From assembly GCF_000257645.1 (NCBI RefSeq), contig NZ_AJHJ01000001.1, positions 124,001-188,000 on the forward strand: a stretch of DNA of 64,000 nt. Reading direction: 5' to 3'. The notes beneath the pieces are model-generated. The model was not told where the DNA came from and ran no database searches. It saw only the letters and a list, made by a program, of their open reading frames with translations. Made by a program: the position numbers and the translations under genes. The DNA is from Serratia sp. M24T3. Its GTDB lineage: Bacteria; Pseudomonadota; Gammaproteobacteria; Enterobacterales; Enterobacteriaceae. Below, piece by piece: positions 1 through 12,754 of this stretch; the first letter of the stretch is position 1; each line of letters begins with the position of its first letter.

Positions 1-6
1 CAAGAG

Positions 7-35
7 TTGACATCAACTCCGCATTCAAGTATCAA
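7..35 (+). promoter_or_regulatory. leu operon promoter
   Basis: A perfect -35 TTGACA (7-12) is followed after 17 bp by TATCAA (30-35). About 50 bp separate it from the leader ORF, the usual distance for the leuLABCD promoter of enterobacteria. Any upstream regulator site, for example for LeuO or Lrp, lies outside the window. Confidence 0.75.
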
Positions 36-85
36 TTTAAAGCACTGGCACAACGCCACTCAATTACAGAGAAGCTGAAATCGAA

Positions 86-169
86 ATGTTAAAATTCACC
101 CGTCTACTTGGCCTACTACTCAACGCAGAATCATTGCGCGGTATGCCAGTGGGTGAAAGCAAGAACTGA
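86..169 (+). CDS. leuL: leu operon leader peptide
   Basis: This 27-residue ORF, too short for most gene callers, lies between the leu promoter and leuA. It carries seven leucine codons, five of them in the run Leu-Leu-Gly-Leu-Leu-Leu at residues 7-12 (CTA CTT GGC CTA CTA CTC), including rare CTA codons. The C-terminal part RGMPVG resembles the end of the E. coli LeuL peptide. By analogy with E. coli, a ribosome stalling at these codons when Leu-tRNA is scarce would prevent the downstream terminator from forming and let transcription enter leuABCD. The peptide itself probably has no function. Confidence 0.9.
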   Translation: MLKFTRLLGLLLNAESLRGMPVGESKN

Positions 170-190
170 TTTCAGCCTCCACAAATAGCA

Positions 191-219
191 AACCCGCGCA
201 AATGCGCGGGTTTTTTTTT
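191..219 (+). terminator. leu attenuator terminator
   Basis: A 10-bp GC-rich stem (AACCCGCGCA paired with TGCGCGGGTT, two-base loop) runs into a nine-T tract, 22 bp after the leuL stop and about 40 bp before leuA. Position and shape are those of the Rho-independent attenuator that is read through when leucine is limiting. Confidence 0.9.
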
Positions 220-260
220 ATCCGCAAAGCGCGAAAATAACCTCGACAAGGAACATAGAC

Positions 261-2967
<2,707 letters not shown>

Positions 2968-2968
<1 letters not shown>

Positions 2969-4368
2969 TGTCCAAAACGTTATATCAAAAATTATTCGAT
3001 GCGCACGTGGTTTACGAAGCTAAAAACGAAACTCCGTTGCTCTATATCGACCGTCATCTGATTCATGAAGTTACCACCCCGCAGGCCTTTGACGGCCTGC
3101 GAGCGATGAATCGTGGCGTGCGCCAGCCGGGTAAAACCTTTGGCACCATGGATCATAACGTTTCAACGCAGACTAAAGATATCAATGCCAGCGGTGAAAT
3201 GGCGCGCATTCAGATGCAGGAACTTATCAAGAATTGCGCCGAGTTTGGCATTGAATTATACGACCTGAAGCATCCATTCCAGGGCATTGTCCACGTGATG
3301 GGTCCTGAACAGGGGCTGACTTTGCCGGGCATGACGCTGGTTTGCGGTGATTCACATACTTCGACTCACGGAGCTTTTGGCACACTGGCCTTTGGCATCG
3401 GCACCTCGGAGGTCGAACACGTGCTGGCGACGCAAACCTTGAAACAGGGGCGCGCCAAAACCATGAAGATTGAAATTGTCGGCGACGCGCCGGTCGGCAT
3501 CACGGCCAAAGACATTATTTTGGCAGTGATTGGCAAAACTGGCACCGCCGGTGGTACTGGTCACGTAGTGGAATACTGCGGACCGGCAGTTGAAGCATTG
3601 AGCATGGAAGGTCGTATGACACTGTGCAATATGTCGATCGAGCTGGGTGCCAAAGCTGGTCTGGTTGCGCCTGATGCAACGACCTACGCCTATTTGAAAG
3701 GCCGCAAGTTTGCGCCGAAGGGCCAGGATTGGGATGACGCCGTGGCCTATTGGGAAACAATTAAATCCGACGCTGACGCAGTGTTTGATCAGGTGGTAAC
3801 GTTGGACGTAGCGGATATTGCGCCACAGGTGACATGGGGAACTAACCCGGGACAGGTGATGGGCGTTAACCAAACGATACCTTATCCAGCCTCTTTCAGT
3901 GACCCGGTAGAAAGGGCATCGGCTGAGAAAGCCTTAGCTTATATGAACTTGCAACCGGGCATTAAACTGACCGACGTGGCTATCGATAAAGTCTTTATCG
4001 GCTCATGCACCAACTCGCGCATAGAAGATCTGCGCGCGGCGGCGGCGGTTGCCAAAGGGCGCAAGGTGGCGGCAGGCGTACAGGCGATTGTGGTACCAGG
4101 TTCCGGCCCGGTCAAGGCACAGGCGGAAGAGGAAGGTCTGGACAAGATCTTCATCGATGCCGGTTTTGAGTGGCGTTTACCGGGTTGCTCGATGTGCCTC
4201 GCCATGAACAACGATCGTCTGAATCCAGGAGAGCGCTGTGCCTCTACCAGCAACCGTAATTTCGAAGGCCGCCAAGGTCGCGGAGGCCGGACTCATCTGG
4301 TCAGCCCCGCTATGGCAGCAGCCGCAGCGGTTGCCGGTCACTTTGCCGATATCCGCGAACTGAATTAA
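2968..4368 (+). CDS. leuC: 3-isopropylmalate dehydratase large subunit
   Basis: LeuC with LeuD forms the aconitase-type isomerase that converts 2-isopropylmalate to 3-isopropylmalate. The three cysteines that hold the 4Fe-4S cluster are visible: C347 in GSCTNSR, and C407 and C410 in [10 protein letters not shown]. The length, 466 residues, is typical. The ATG overlaps the leuB stop by one base, and leuD follows after 10 bp. The cluster makes the enzyme sensitive to oxidative stress, a general property of the family. Confidence 0.97.
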
Positions 4369-4378
4369 GGAGACGCTC

Positions 4379-4981
4379 ATGGCAAAATTCATTACCCATA
4401 GCGGTCTGGTCATTCCATTGGATATCGCTAACGTCGATACCGACGCCATTGTGCCGAAGCAGTTCCTGCAAATGGTGACCCGCGTAGGTTTTGGCCAGTT
4501 TTTGTTCTATGACTGGCGCTATCTGGAAGGTCAGGGCTATACGCCTAACCCTGATTTTATTCTGAATAAACCTGAATATCAGGGTGCCAGCATATTGTTG
4601 GCACGAGAAAATTTTGGCAGTGGCTCATCTCGTGAACATGCGCCATGGGCATTGACCGATTACGGCTTCCACGCCGTAATCGCGCCAAGCTTTGCTGATA
4701 TTTTTTACAACAACTCCTTTAATAACCAGCTATTGCCGGTGACGCTGAGTGAAGAGCAAATTGACGAGCTGTTTACGTTGGCGAAGGAAAACGTTGGGAT
4801 TCATTTCGACGTCGATCTCGAAAATCAAGTTGTGCGCGCTGGCGACAAAAGCTATCCGTTTGAGATAGACAGTTTCCGCCGCCACTGCATGATGAACGGG
4901 CTGGATAGCATCGGTCTGACGCTGCAACATGAAGACAGTATCTCGGCCTACGAGAAGACTCAGCCTGCCTTTATGCGTTAA
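4379..4981 (+). CDS. leuD: 3-isopropylmalate dehydratase small subunit
   Basis: LeuD is the swivelling small subunit of isopropylmalate isomerase and completes the active site of LeuC. The 200-residue protein has the expected N-terminus with the [11 protein letters not shown] segment near residue 20 and the [15 protein letters not shown] substrate-binding loop near residues 76-90. The start is set by a strong AAGGAG site 5-10 bases upstream. It is the last gene of the leu operon and is followed by a hairpin at 5000-5023. Confidence 0.97.
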   Translation: MAKFITHSGLVIPLDIANVDTDAIVPKQFLQMVTRVGFGQFLFYDWRYLEGQGYTPNPDFILNKPEYQGASILLARENFGSGSSREHAPWALTDYGFHAVIAPSFADIFYNNSFNNQLLPVTLSEEQIDELFTLAKENVGIHFDVDLENQVVRAGDKSYPFEIDSFRRHCMMNGLDSIGLTLQHEDSISAYEKTQPAFMR

Positions 4982-4999
4982 TTCGTTAGCTCAGTACTC

Positions 5000-5031
5000 C
5001 TGACCCGTCGCTCGGCGGGTCAGACATTTTT
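5000..5031 (+). terminator. terminator after leuD
   Basis: An 8-bp stem CTGACCCG/CGGGTCAG (5000-5007 with 5016-5023) is followed by ACATTTTT. It lies 18 bp after the leuD stop. The converging setA gene ends inside it, so the hairpin may also stop transcripts from the other strand. Confidence 0.75.
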
Positions 5032-6183
5032 AACCCGGGTCATCAGGATTAGCGCGATAGCTGAAAGCCCTAACGCCGACCAATACACCTGATAATGCCC
5101 AAAATTTTCTACAATCGTGCCCTGCAATACGCCAGCCAAAATAGCGCCGGTGGAGATACTGTTGGTGAACAAAGTCGTCGCTGAACCTGCCCTGCCCGGC
5201 ATTAAATCCTGAAAATACAGCATGCCAATACCCGCGATAATGCCGATAAAAATCGCGTTAAACAGCTGCAGGATCATTAACGCTGCTTTGAACTGGAACA
5301 AGATAATCCCCAGATAAAACAATACGCCAAACAAAGTCGCACAAAGCATCAGACGTTTTTTACCGGTGCGCTTTACCAGTGTTCCAGCAATCAGCATCAC
5401 CGGAATTTCCAGCCCGGCAGCAGCACCCATCAATAGCCCGGCCAATCCTTCCGGCAAGTGCATGTCCGCAGTGATATATAGCGGCATATCAATGATGTAC
5501 ATAATGTTGCAGGTCCACATCAGCAGCGAGGCAACAAACAGGAGCCTCACGTCACGATTTTTCCATGCACTAACGGGAACGGCCACTTCATCGACCGGTT
5601 GCTCGATCCTCTCGACCGAGGGCAGAAAGAACCACACCATCAACGCGCCAAAGGCGAATACCGCCGCAGCACAGAGATACATCAGGGTAAAGCCGTAATT
5701 AAGCGCCAGCATAAAGGAGATGGGGGGTCCCAGCACCCAGGCCAGCGACAGCGTTGCCCGCATCATCGAGCTGAACATCACCACTTCGCGGGCGGAGCGG
5801 TCGGCGTATTCACGTGCCAGAGCAAACAACTGTGGCATTGAGGCGTTGCCGATCGCGGCCAGCAATACCCCAACGCTTATCAGCACCAGATAATCTCGGC
5901 TAAAAGCAAAAACCAGACTATTGCCAATCGCCAAAAGAGTGCAGTAAAACAATAACCTGCGACGATCACCCTTTTTATCGGAATAGTTGGCCAGCAGGAA
6001 ACTGATCACAATCCCGGCCAGCGCATTGACGGTATAGAACAGCCCGACCCACAGTGGCCTGACCTTGACTTCATTGGTGAGAAACAGACTGAGAGTCGGC
6101 GCCTGTAGCGCCCCGGCTATCCCACTCAGAAAAGACACTAGCAGGAAAGTTGCAAATATAAGTGATAAACGGCGAGAAGACAT
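5020..6183 (-). CDS. setA: MFS sugar efflux transporter
   Basis: This 387-residue inner-membrane protein of the major facilitator superfamily has about 12 hydrophobic segments and closely resembles E. coli SetA. Conserved blocks include GALQAPTLSLFL near the N-terminus and MPQLFALAREYADRSAREVVMF split across the cytoplasmic half. SetA exports glucose and lactose analogues and contributes to relief of glucose-phosphate stress. I chose the ATG at 6183 (MSSRRLSLIF) over the longer reading at 6228 because AGGGATGG lies just upstream and the length matches the family. It lies downstream of SgrS on the same strand, as in E. coli, where the two are co-transcribed under SgrR. Confidence 0.9.
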   Translation of the reverse strand: MSSRRLSLIFATFLLVSFLSGIAGALQAPTLSLFLTNEVKVRPLWVGLFYTVNALAGIVISFLLANYSDKKGDRRRLLFYCTLLAIGNSLVFAFSRDYLVLISVGVLLAAIGNASMPQLFALAREYADRSAREVVMFSSMMRATLSLAWVLGPPISFMLALNYGFTLMYLCAAAVFAFGALMVWFFLPSVERIEQPVDEVAVPVSAWKNRDVRLLFVASLLMWTCNIMYIIDMPLYITADMHLPEGLAGLLMGAAAGLEIPVMLIAGTLVKRTGKKRLMLCATLFGVLFYLGIILFQFKAALMILQLFNAIFIGIIAGIGMLYFQDLMPGRAGSATTLFTNSISTGAILAGVLQGTIVENFGHYQVYWSALGLSAIALILMTRVKNV

Positions 6184-6256
6184 AAACCATCCCTGATAAC
6201 AGTCGAACTGTATGGCGTGTAGGCACATTCAACTCTAAGCGTAAGAGAGTAAACAC

Positions 6257-6362
6257 AAAAAAACCAGTGAGTGACCTCACTGGCTGGCGACATTTCACCA
6301 TTACTCAGAAAACGGCTGGCAGCAGTGAAGCAGCAAGCATCACGCTACAGGACTCTTTGTTG
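6257..6362 (-). ncRNA. sgrS: SgrS small RNA (glucose-phosphate stress)
   Basis: The setA-sgrR intergenic region contains, on the setA strand, the conserved 3' part of SgrS. The seed-like segment CTGAGTAATGGTGAAATG (complement of 6291-6308) leads into GTCGCCAG. A terminator follows: an 8-bp stem CCAGTGAG/CTCACTGG (6264-6271 with 6276-6283) and seven T. In E. coli the matching segment pairs with ptsG mRNA and blocks glucose-transporter synthesis with Hfq. The 5' end is inferred from a CATAAT -10 box (complement of 6369-6374), giving about 106 nt, much shorter than the 227 nt of E. coli. I see no ORF like the 43-residue SgrT, only an 11-codon ORF (6340 down to 6305). Confidence 0.85.
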
Positions 6363-6429
6363 CCAGAGATTATGGTCGTAATATAGGGAAAGATAAATTG
6401 ATGGGTTTGCTTACAGGAGTTCCTCTTTT

Positions 6430-8091
6430 ATGTCATCGCCACGTTTGCAGCAGCAGTTCCTTCGCCTATGGCAGTTTTGCCATGGAGAACCCGTAGAAAC
6501 TACGTTACAGGCGCTGTCCGAGGCCCTTAGCTGTTCGCGCCGACATATGCGATCGCTGCTGGGCAACATGCAAAAGGAGGGCTGGCTCCATTGGGAGGCG
6601 GAAGCCGGCAGAGGGAAAAAGTCGCGGCTAACGTTTCTGTTTACTGGTCTGGCATTGCAGCAGATGCGGGCCGAGGAACTGCTGGAGCAGGACCGCGTTG
6701 ATCAGTTAGTACAGCTGGTGGGAGACAAAACGGTAGTTCGCCAAATGCTGCTTTCACAGCTCGGGCGTCGTTTTCGCCAGGGGAAACATATACTTCGTGT
6801 CCTTTACTACCGCTCTCTTCCCAGCCTGCTTCCCGGCAGCATGCTACGTCGTTCCGAGACCCATTTGGCGAAGCAGATCTTTAGCGGGCTGATTGGTATA
6901 AATGAGGAAAATGGGGAACTGCGCGGCGATATCGCACATCACTGGCAGGAAGTGACTCCATTGCACTGGCGTTTTTATCTGCGCCCGGCGATTCATTTTC
7001 ACCACGGCCGCGAGCTGGAAATGGCTGATATAATCACGACTTTCGCGCGGCTCGATTCTCACCCACTGTTTAGTCATTTTTCACGCGTCGAATCGCCCAC
7101 CCCTAACGTGATAGATATTTTTCTCCATACGCCGGACCGCTGGTTACCCTGGCTGCTTGGCAGCGTGCATGCGCTTATCCTGCCGCAAGAATGGCAAACG
7201 CTGAAGGATTTTGCCCGTCATCCGATGGGTACCGGACCTTATGCAGTGGTTCATAACCAGCCAACACAGCTCAAGATACGCGCCTTCGATGACTATTTCG
7301 GTTATCGTGCATTGCTTGATGAGGTGAATATTTGGGTACTGCCGGAACTGACCGAGGAACTGGTACATTCTGGCGTTCAGCTACAGGCTGATGACACCGC
7401 CAACGATCAGTTGGAAAGTCGGCTCGAAGAAGGCTGCTATTTTGTGCTTTTCGACCAGCGATCTACCGTGGGAAGGAACCCGGCACTGCGTGAATGGCTT
7501 TGCGAGGTGCTTAATCCGATTGCCCTGCTCAATGCTTCTGCCCCTGCTTATCAGCGCTATTGGTCGCCGGCTTACGGCCTGTTACCCCGCTGGCACCATC
7601 GACGCCCGCAGATTCAGCAGCCAAAACCCTCTAATATTCAAGAGCTAACCATCACCTTTTATAGCGATCATTCTGAGTATCGGGACATTTGCCAGGCCCT
7701 GACTCCTCTGCTGGCCAAACATGATGTTAAACTTAATATTCAGGTGGTGGATTACGCCAAGTGGCAAAATGGAGAGGCCGCAAGTGATATCTGGCTCGGC
7801 AGCGCAAACTTCACCTTGCCGATTGAGTTTTCGCTGTTTGCTACCCTGTTTGAACTGCCGCTGATGCAGCACTGCCTCGATGACAGGCTGCAAATTGCCG
7901 CCAATCAATGGCGCTCCGGCGAGTTTCCGCTGGCGGAATGGTCACAGAAATTAGTCAACGACAACCATGTACACCCGCTATTTCACCACTGGTTATTGCT
8001 ACAAGGACAACGCAGCATGCGCGGGGTCAGGATGAATACCCTGGGCTGGTTTGACTTTAAATCTGCCTGGTTTGCGCCCCCCGACGCATAA
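6430..8091 (+). CDS. sgrR: transcriptional regulator SgrR, activator of sgrS
   Basis: SgrR senses glucose-phosphate stress and activates the divergent sgrS-setA unit in E. coli. The 553-residue protein (E. coli 551) has an N-terminal winged helix. Its recognition helix lies in the segment [20 protein letters not shown] near residues 21-40. From about residue 160 it has a periplasmic-binding-protein-like domain of the oligopeptide-binding type (for example [17 protein letters not shown]), probably the sensor. No signal peptide is present, which fits a cytoplasmic regulator. AGGAG lies 10 bases before the ATG. Only 246 bp separate it from setA, and the small RNA occupies that gap. Confidence 0.93.
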   Translation: MSSPRLQQQFLRLWQFCHGEPVETTLQALSEALSCSRRHMRSLLGNMQKEGWLHWEAEAGRGKKSRLTFLFTGLALQQMRAEELLEQDRVDQLVQLVGDKTVVRQMLLSQLGRRFRQGKHILRVLYYRSLPSLLPGSMLRRSETHLAKQIFSGLIGINEENGELRGDIAHHWQEVTPLHWRFYLRPAIHFHHGRELEMADIITTFARLDSHPLFSHFSRVESPTPNVIDIFLHTPDRWLPWLLGSVHALILPQEWQTLKDFARHPMGTGPYAVVHNQPTQLKIRAFDDYFGYRALLDEVNIWVLPELTEELVHSGVQLQADDTANDQLESRLEEGCYFVLFDQRSTVGRNPALREWLCEVLNPIALLNASAPAYQRYWSPAYGLLPRWHHRRPQIQQPKPSNIQELTITFYSDHSEYRDICQALTPLLAKHDVKLNIQVVDYAKWQNGEAASDIWLGSANFTLPIEFSLFATLFELPLMQHCLDDRLQIAANQWRSGEFPLAEWSQKLVNDNHVHPLFHHWLLLQGQRSMRGVRMNTLGWFDFKSAWFAPPDA

Positions 8092-8134
8092 ACCTGCTTT
8101 CAACGCTGTCACATAATCTCTACAATAGCGCCGT

Positions 8135-8241
8135 TCTCAACGGGGTGCTGATCCACTGATTTTGCGCAGGCAAGTTCGGTCTGAGGCTGAGAAAAAACCC
8201 GTCGAACCTGATCCGGTTAATACCGGCGAAGGGATTTGAGA
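8135..8241 (+). promoter_or_regulatory. TPP riboswitch (thi box), thiBPQ leader
   Basis: The leader of thiB carries a thiamine-pyrophosphate riboswitch. P1 pairs TCTCAA (8135-8140) with TTGAGA (8236-8241). The conserved CGGGGTGC (8141-8148), the pyrimidine-sensor arm containing TCTGAGGCTGAGA (8180-8192) and ACCCGTCGAACCTGATCCGG (8198-8217) are all present, ending in GGCGAAGGGA. In E. coli this leader is also known as the small RNA SroA. Binding of TPP should reduce expression of the thiamine importer. A weak promoter candidate, TTTCAA (8098-8103) and TACAAT (8121-8126) with 17 bp spacing, lies just upstream. Confidence 0.95.
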
Positions 8242-8310
8242 GTGCATTTTGCTGACTCAAAGTCCTTTGCCACGCCTATTTTTCTCTCAAGGTAAAAGTT
8301 GGAGTGCAAA

Positions 8311-9297
8311 GTGTTTAAAAAATTACTGCCCTGCCTGATGCTGGTCGCTGCACCGGCATTCGCTGCCAAGCCTGTTCTCACTGTATACACCTACGACTCC
8401 TTCTCCGCCGATTGGGGCCCTGGCCCGGCGATAAAGAAAGCTTTCGAAGCCGACTGCGGCTGCGAGCTGAAATATGTTCCTTTAGAAGATGGCGTTTCAC
8501 TGCTGAACCGCCTGCGGATGGAGGGGAAAAACAGCCCGGCCGACGTGGTTGTAGGCCTTGATAACAACCTGTTGCAGGCAGCCGAGCAAACTGGCCTGTT
8601 TGCCAAACCTGCCGTCGACCAAACTCAGCTCGATATTCCGGGCGGCTGGCACGACAGCACTTTCGTTCCTTACGACTATGGTTACTTCGCTTTCGTCTAT
8701 AACAAAGACAAACTTAAAAACCCGCCGAAGAGTCTGAAGGAATTGGTCGACAGCCCGCAGCCCTGGAAAATTATCTATGAAGATCCACGCACCAGCACGC
8801 CTGGCCTGGGCCTGCTGCTGTGGATGCAAAAAGTTTACGGTGACAAAGCGCCAGAGGCCTGGCAGAAGCTGGCGAAGAAGACTGTGACGGTCACTAAAGG
8901 TTGGAGTGAAGCCTATGGCCTGTTCCTGAAAGGGGAAAGCGATCTGGTGCTGAGCTACACCACTTCTCCGGCATACCATATTATTGAAGAGAAAAAAGAC
9001 AACTACGCGGCGGCCAATTTCAGCGAAGGTCACTATCTGCAAGTTGAAGTTGCCGGCCAGCTTGCGGCCAGCAAGCATCCGGAGTTGGCGGCCAAATTTA
9101 TGAAATTTGTCACCAGCCCGGGTTTCCAGAACGCTATTCCTACCGGCAACTGGATGTATCCGGTAGTGAAATCGCCGCTGCCAGCAGGATATGATGCCCT
9201 GACCGTACCGAGCATTTCGCTTCAATACAGCGCCAAAACCGTCGCTGAGAACCGCAGTAAATGGATCCAGGCATGGCAGAACGCCGTCAGCCATTAA
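8311..9297 (+). CDS. thiB: thiamine ABC transporter, periplasmic binding protein
   Basis: ThiB captures thiamine, thiamine phosphate and TPP in the periplasm and hands them to ThiPQ. I set the start at GTG 8311, giving 328 residues. It follows GGAG (8301-8304) by 6 bases and places a classic signal peptide at residues 1-19 (charged KK, hydrophobic core, APAFAA cleavage region). The mature protein begins near KPVLTVYTYDSF. A longer reading from TTG 8299 has no better ribosome site. The body strongly matches E. coli ThiB, for example GLDNNLL and TSPAYHIIEEKKDNYAAANF. It overlaps thiP by 25 bp and is preceded by the TPP riboswitch. Confidence 0.95.
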   Translation: MFKKLLPCLMLVAAPAFAAKPVLTVYTYDSFSADWGPGPAIKKAFEADCGCELKYVPLEDGVSLLNRLRMEGKNSPADVVVGLDNNLLQAAEQTGLFAKPAVDQTQLDIPGGWHDSTFVPYDYGYFAFVYNKDKLKNPPKSLKELVDSPQPWKIIYEDPRTSTPGLGLLLWMQKVYGDKAPEAWQKLAKKTVTVTKGWSEAYGLFLKGESDLVLSYTTSPAYHIIEEKKDNYAAANFSEGHYLQVEVAGQLAASKHPELAAKFMKFVTSPGFQNAIPTGNWMYPVVKSPLPAGYDALTVPSISLQYSAKTVAENRSKWIQAWQNAVSH

Positions 9298-10883
9298 TCC
9301 CCAACTGGCTATGGCCCGGTGCCATAGCCGCATTGGTTATCCTGCTGGTGGCCTTTTTGGCACTCGGCTCACTGCTGCGCCATGCCCCGGCACTCCAGCT
9401 AAAAGCCGTCTGGCAGGATAGCTATTTGTGGCACGTCATCCGTTTCACCTTTTGGCAGGCACTGCTGTCGGCGCTATGTTCCGTGTTACCGGCCATCTTA
9501 CTTGCCCGCAGCCTTTATCGGCGGCGTTTTCCCGGCAGACAATGGCTGCTGAGACTTTGCGCCATGACACTGGTGCTGCCAGTGCTGGTCGCGGTGTTTG
9601 GTATCCTTAGCGTTTATGGCCGCGAAGGCTGGCTCGCCCAACTGTTCGCAGCGTTAGGGCTTCAATACCGTTTCTCGCCTTATGGGCTGCAAGGCATTCT
9701 GCTGGCTCATGTGTTCTTTAATTTGCCGCTGGCAACGCGCCTGCTGCTGCAATCCCTTGAAAACATTGCCATCGAGCAGCGCCAGCTTGCCGCTCAGCTT
9801 GGCATGAACGGCTGGCAACAGTTTAAATTCGTGGAATGGCCAGCATTAAGACGACAAATTCTCCCCGCCGCCGCGCTGATTTTCATGCTCTGTTTTGCCA
9901 GTTTTGCCACTGTGCTATCGCTGGGCGGCGGTCCGAAAGCCACTACCATCGAGCTGGCTATCTATCAGGCTCTGAGTTATGACTACGATTTAGGCCGCGC
10001 CGCGCTATTGGCATTGATTCAGCTATTCTGCTGTCTTGGATTGGTGCTGCTGAGCCAGAAGCTCAGTCAGGCGCTGCCGGTTGGGCATACGCACGCCCAG
10101 CGCTGGCGCGATCCGGCCGATTCACTGTTTCGCCGATTCAGCGATGGCTTACTTATTCTGCTTGCCCTACTGCTTATCTTGCCGCCGCTGGTGGCCGTCA
10201 TCCTCAGCGGCTTGAATCATTCCCTGCTCGCCGTGCTACATCAGGAGGCGCTATGGCAATCGCTGTGGATGTCAGTCCGATTGGCCATTGGCAGCGGCCT
10301 GCTGTGCCTGCTGTTGGCAATGATGTTGTTATGGAGCAGCCGCGAACTTCGCCTGCGTCAGCGTAATAACTGGGGGCAAAGTCTAGAACTTTCAGGAATG
10401 CTGATTTTGGCCATGCCCGGCATCGTACTGGCCACCGGCTTCTTTTTGCTGCTCAGCGACACCAGCGGACTGCCACAGTCACCGTGGATGCTGGTAATTT
10501 TCACTAATGCGCTGATGGCTATCCCTTACGCACTGAAAGTTCTCGAAAATCCGATGCGTGACGTGGCCGAGCGCTATTCATTGCTGTGCTTGTCACTGGA
10601 TATGAAGGGCTGGAACAGGCTGCGCTGGATTGAATTGAGCGCCCTTAAACGGCCGATGACGCAGGCGCTGGCGTTTGCCTGTGTGCTTTCGTTAGGTGAC
10701 TTTGGGGTAATCGCGCTATTTGGTAATGAAAATTTCCGTACACTGCCTTTCTATCTCTATCAGCAGATGGGCTCGTACCGCAGCCAGCAAGGCGCAGTGA
10801 CGGCGATGCTGTTACTGATATTATGTTTCCTGCTGTTTACCCTTATCGAAAGATTACCGGGCCGCCATGCTGAATCTAAATAA
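9273..10883 (+). CDS. thiP: thiamine ABC transporter, permease
   Basis: ThiP is the membrane channel of the thiamine importer, a fused double permease of about 12 transmembrane helices. Two cytoplasmic EAA-type loops that contact the ATPase are visible: [20 protein letters not shown] near residues 170-190, and [17 protein letters not shown] in the second half. I chose ATG 9273 ([10 protein letters not shown]), matching the E. coli N-terminus MATRRQPLIP and giving 536 residues, over ATG 9261. It overlaps thiB by 25 bp and thiQ by 17 bp, so translation of the three genes is likely coupled. Confidence 0.95.
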   Translation: MAERRQPLIPNWLWPGAIAALVILLVAFLALGSLLRHAPALQLKAVWQDSYLWHVIRFTFWQALLSALCSVLPAILLARSLYRRRFPGRQWLLRLCAMTLVLPVLVAVFGILSVYGREGWLAQLFAALGLQYRFSPYGLQGILLAHVFFNLPLATRLLLQSLENIAIEQRQLAAQLGMNGWQQFKFVEWPALRRQILPAAALIFMLCFASFATVLSLGGGPKATTIELAIYQALSYDYDLGRAALLALIQLFCCLGLVLLSQKLSQALPVGHTHAQRWRDPADSLFRRFSDGLLILLALLLILPPLVAVILSGLNHSLLAVLHQEALWQSLWMSVRLAIGSGLLCLLLAMMLLWSSRELRLRQRNNWGQSLELSGMLILAMPGIVLATGFFLLLSDTSGLPQSPWMLVIFTNALMAIPYALKVLENPMRDVAERYSLLCLSLDMKGWNRLRWIELSALKRPMTQALAFACVLSLGDFGVIALFGNENFRTLPFYLYQQMGSYRSQQGAVTAMLLLILCFLLFTLIERLPGRHAESK

Positions 10884-11583
10884 AGTCACTTATTTGTATG
10901 AACATTTACCGATGCGCTTTGACCTGCATATCGCAGCAGGCGAACGCGTGGCGATCCTTGGACCCAGCGGCGCAGGAAAAAGCACACTGCTGAGCCTGAT
11001 TGCCGGTTTTTTGTCGCCGGGATTAGGCACCATCGAGCTGAATCAGCAGGATCATACTCATTCGCCACCGGCAAAACGTCCGGTTTCGATGCTGTTCCAG
11101 GAAAACAATCTGTTTTCTCATCTTACGGTTCGCCAGAATATGGGGCTGGGGCTGCATCCTGGGCTGAAGCTTGATGCCGACCAGAAACAGAAGTTAACTG
11201 AGCTGGCTCAACAGGTTGGGCTAAAAGAGTGTCTGGATCGCCTGCCTTCACAGCTTTCCGGTGGGCAGAGACAACGTGTGGCACTGGCCCGCTGCCTGCT
11301 GCGCAGCCAGCCTATTTTATTGCTGGACGAGCCCTTCTCCGCGCTGGATCCGGCCCTGCGAAGTGAAATGCTCGCCCTGCTCGACAGTGTGTGTCAGCAG
11401 CAGCAACTTACACTGCTGATGGTGTCGCACAACCTTGACGATGCGGCGCGCATTGCTGAAAGAACGCTACTGGTAGTTGATGGCCGCGTGTTTTATGACG
11501 GGCCGACTCAGGCGCTGACCGACGGCAGCGCCCCAGAGGCAGCAATATTGGGAATGAGTAAATTATTGGCTAAAGGATTTTGA
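10867..11583 (+). CDS. thiQ: thiamine ABC transporter, ATP-binding protein
   Basis: ThiQ powers thiamine uptake through ThiP. The 238-residue ABC ATPase shows Walker [10 protein letters not shown] at residues 32-40, a Q-loop near [10 protein letters not shown], the signature LSGGQ at 130-134, Walker B LLLDEP with D154 and catalytic E155, and a switch histidine in MVSHN. The start lies 17 bp inside thiP. It ends the riboswitch-controlled thiBPQ operon. No convincing terminator was seen before the converging yabI gene. Confidence 0.95.
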   Translation: MLNLNKVTYLYEHLPMRFDLHIAAGERVAILGPSGAGKSTLLSLIAGFLSPGLGTIELNQQDHTHSPPAKRPVSMLFQENNLFSHLTVRQNMGLGLHPGLKLDADQKQKLTELAQQVGLKECLDRLPSQLSGGQRQRVALARCLLRSQPILLLDEPFSALDPALRSEMLALLDSVCQQQQLTLLMVSHNLDDAARIAERTLLVVDGRVFYDGPTQALTDGSAPEAAILGMSKLLAKGF

Positions 11584-11687
11584 CACCATGGCAAGGCGCA
11601 AGTTTGTGAGTCCCAATGAGCATACAAATTAAGTTATCGGGATACACATTTGCGGCCAACGCTGCCATGGCACTAAGGGATAGGCTG

Positions 11688-12455
11688 TTACCGAGTGATT
11701 ACCTTGTAGAGCAAATGAGCGTAAATCGGCATCAGCGGCTGCTTGCTTAGCATATAGATGCTAATCACTGTCGCCGCGAGGCTCAGTAAACTCACCCAAC
11801 GCAGGCGTGGCAAAGGCAACCATCGAGTAACCGCATCCGATTTTGTTTTATCAGAACGCAGCCAGCGCCAAAGCAACCAGGCACTGAGCCAAATCAGCAC
11901 CACGGTAATAAACAACGCCCATTTGAACACCGAGCTTTCATGGCTGTGCGGAATATCAATTGCCACCCCGGCCAGAATACCCGGCAAGAAATAAACAGGT
12001 GGCCAGGTGATACAGCCGACAATGTTTGGCGGGGCGAATTTATAAGGCGGCAGGTTGAGCATGCCCGCAAGCAGCGGTACCAAAGGTCGGGTCGGTCCGA
12101 TAAAGCGTCCAAGGATCACCGTCGCAAAGCTGTGCTGCTCAAGGGCATTGCCAGTTTTGTCGACTATTGACTGATAACGTTTTAAAAAAGACCAATTGTG
12201 TAGCGGTTCCTTAAAGGCGCGTCCGATAAAGTAAGACGCCCAATCGCCAAAGAAACAGCCTAGTCCTGCAGCTAACCATGCTTCGTAAAGACCTACCTGA
12301 CCACTACCGATCAGCGTACCTAGTGTCGCCATCATGACGGTGCCGGGCAACAGCAGTCCCACTAACGCCATCGACTCGAAAAATGCCACGACAGAAACAA
12401 TGATAAGTGCGAAACCCACTGACTGAGCGACCAAATGTTGTAGATAGGCTTCCAT
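11688..12455 (-). CDS. yabI: DedA family inner-membrane protein YabI
   Basis: A 255-residue membrane protein of the DedA/VTT (SNARE-associated) family, close to E. coli YabI. The conserved features are the N-terminal glutamate segment VAFFESMALVGLLLPGT (residues about 23-39), GxxxGDWASYFIGR near residue 70 and the family motif GRFIGPTRPLVPLLAGM near residues 115-131. DedA proteins act in membrane homeostasis, and several are implicated in lipid-carrier or phospholipid flipping. The substrate of YabI is not established. In E. coli its neighbours are thiQ and araC. Here thiQ is kept, but the ara genes are absent on the other side. Confidence 0.92.
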   Translation of the reverse strand: MEAYLQHLVAQSVGFALIIVSVVAFFESMALVGLLLPGTVMMATLGTLIGSGQVGLYEAWLAAGLGCFFGDWASYFIGRAFKEPLHNWSFLKRYQSIVDKTGNALEQHSFATVILGRFIGPTRPLVPLLAGMLNLPPYKFAPPNIVGCITWPPVYFLPGILAGVAIDIPHSHESSVFKWALFITVVLIWLSAWLLWRWLRSDKTKSDAVTRWLPLPRLRWVSLLSLAATVISIYMLSKQPLMPIYAHLLYKVITR

Positions 12456-12503
12456 ATAATTCCAGAGTTAAGGTACGCATCACGCGCACGGTACGGCAAA
12501 CCT

Positions 12504-12532
12504 TTATTTCTTATAAGGTTGAAAACTGTCAA
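12504..12532 (-). promoter_or_regulatory. possible yabI promoter
   Basis: On the minus strand a perfect TTGACA (complement of 12527-12532) is followed after 17 bp by AAATAA (complement of 12504-12509), about 50 bp before the yabI ATG. The -10 is weak, so this is only a candidate. Confidence 0.35.
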
Positions 12533-12754
12533 CGCACAACAGACGATTTACGCTCTGAGTGACCAGCAAAAAGTTTAGCCCTTGAAATCGAGACCTCAAG
12601 GTTTTGCACTTTAGTGTAGCCATCACAGCTTAAGCGAAAATGAAAGAGGCTGAATTGTCGGTAAATGGTAAAGGCGAGTCAACCCAGTAATTGTATGCGC
12701 ATTTAATCCTTCTCTTTTGTCACTGGTTGCTCAACTGGCTGCTTTAACCACAGG

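Noticed and set aside
4177-4449. Open frames opposite leuC/leuD and many similar antisense frames across the window
   Set aside because: They lie opposite genes with strong family matches, lack ribosome sites and have no recognisable domains. They arise from codon bias of the sense genes.
8497-9333. 278-codon frame opposite thiB
   Set aside because: thiB is clearly the coding strand by family match, signal peptide and riboswitch; the antisense frame has no support.
11584-11687. Repeated CCATGGCA motifs between thiQ and yabI as a possible terminator
   Set aside because: The copies are about 70 bp apart, form no compact stem and have no T run.
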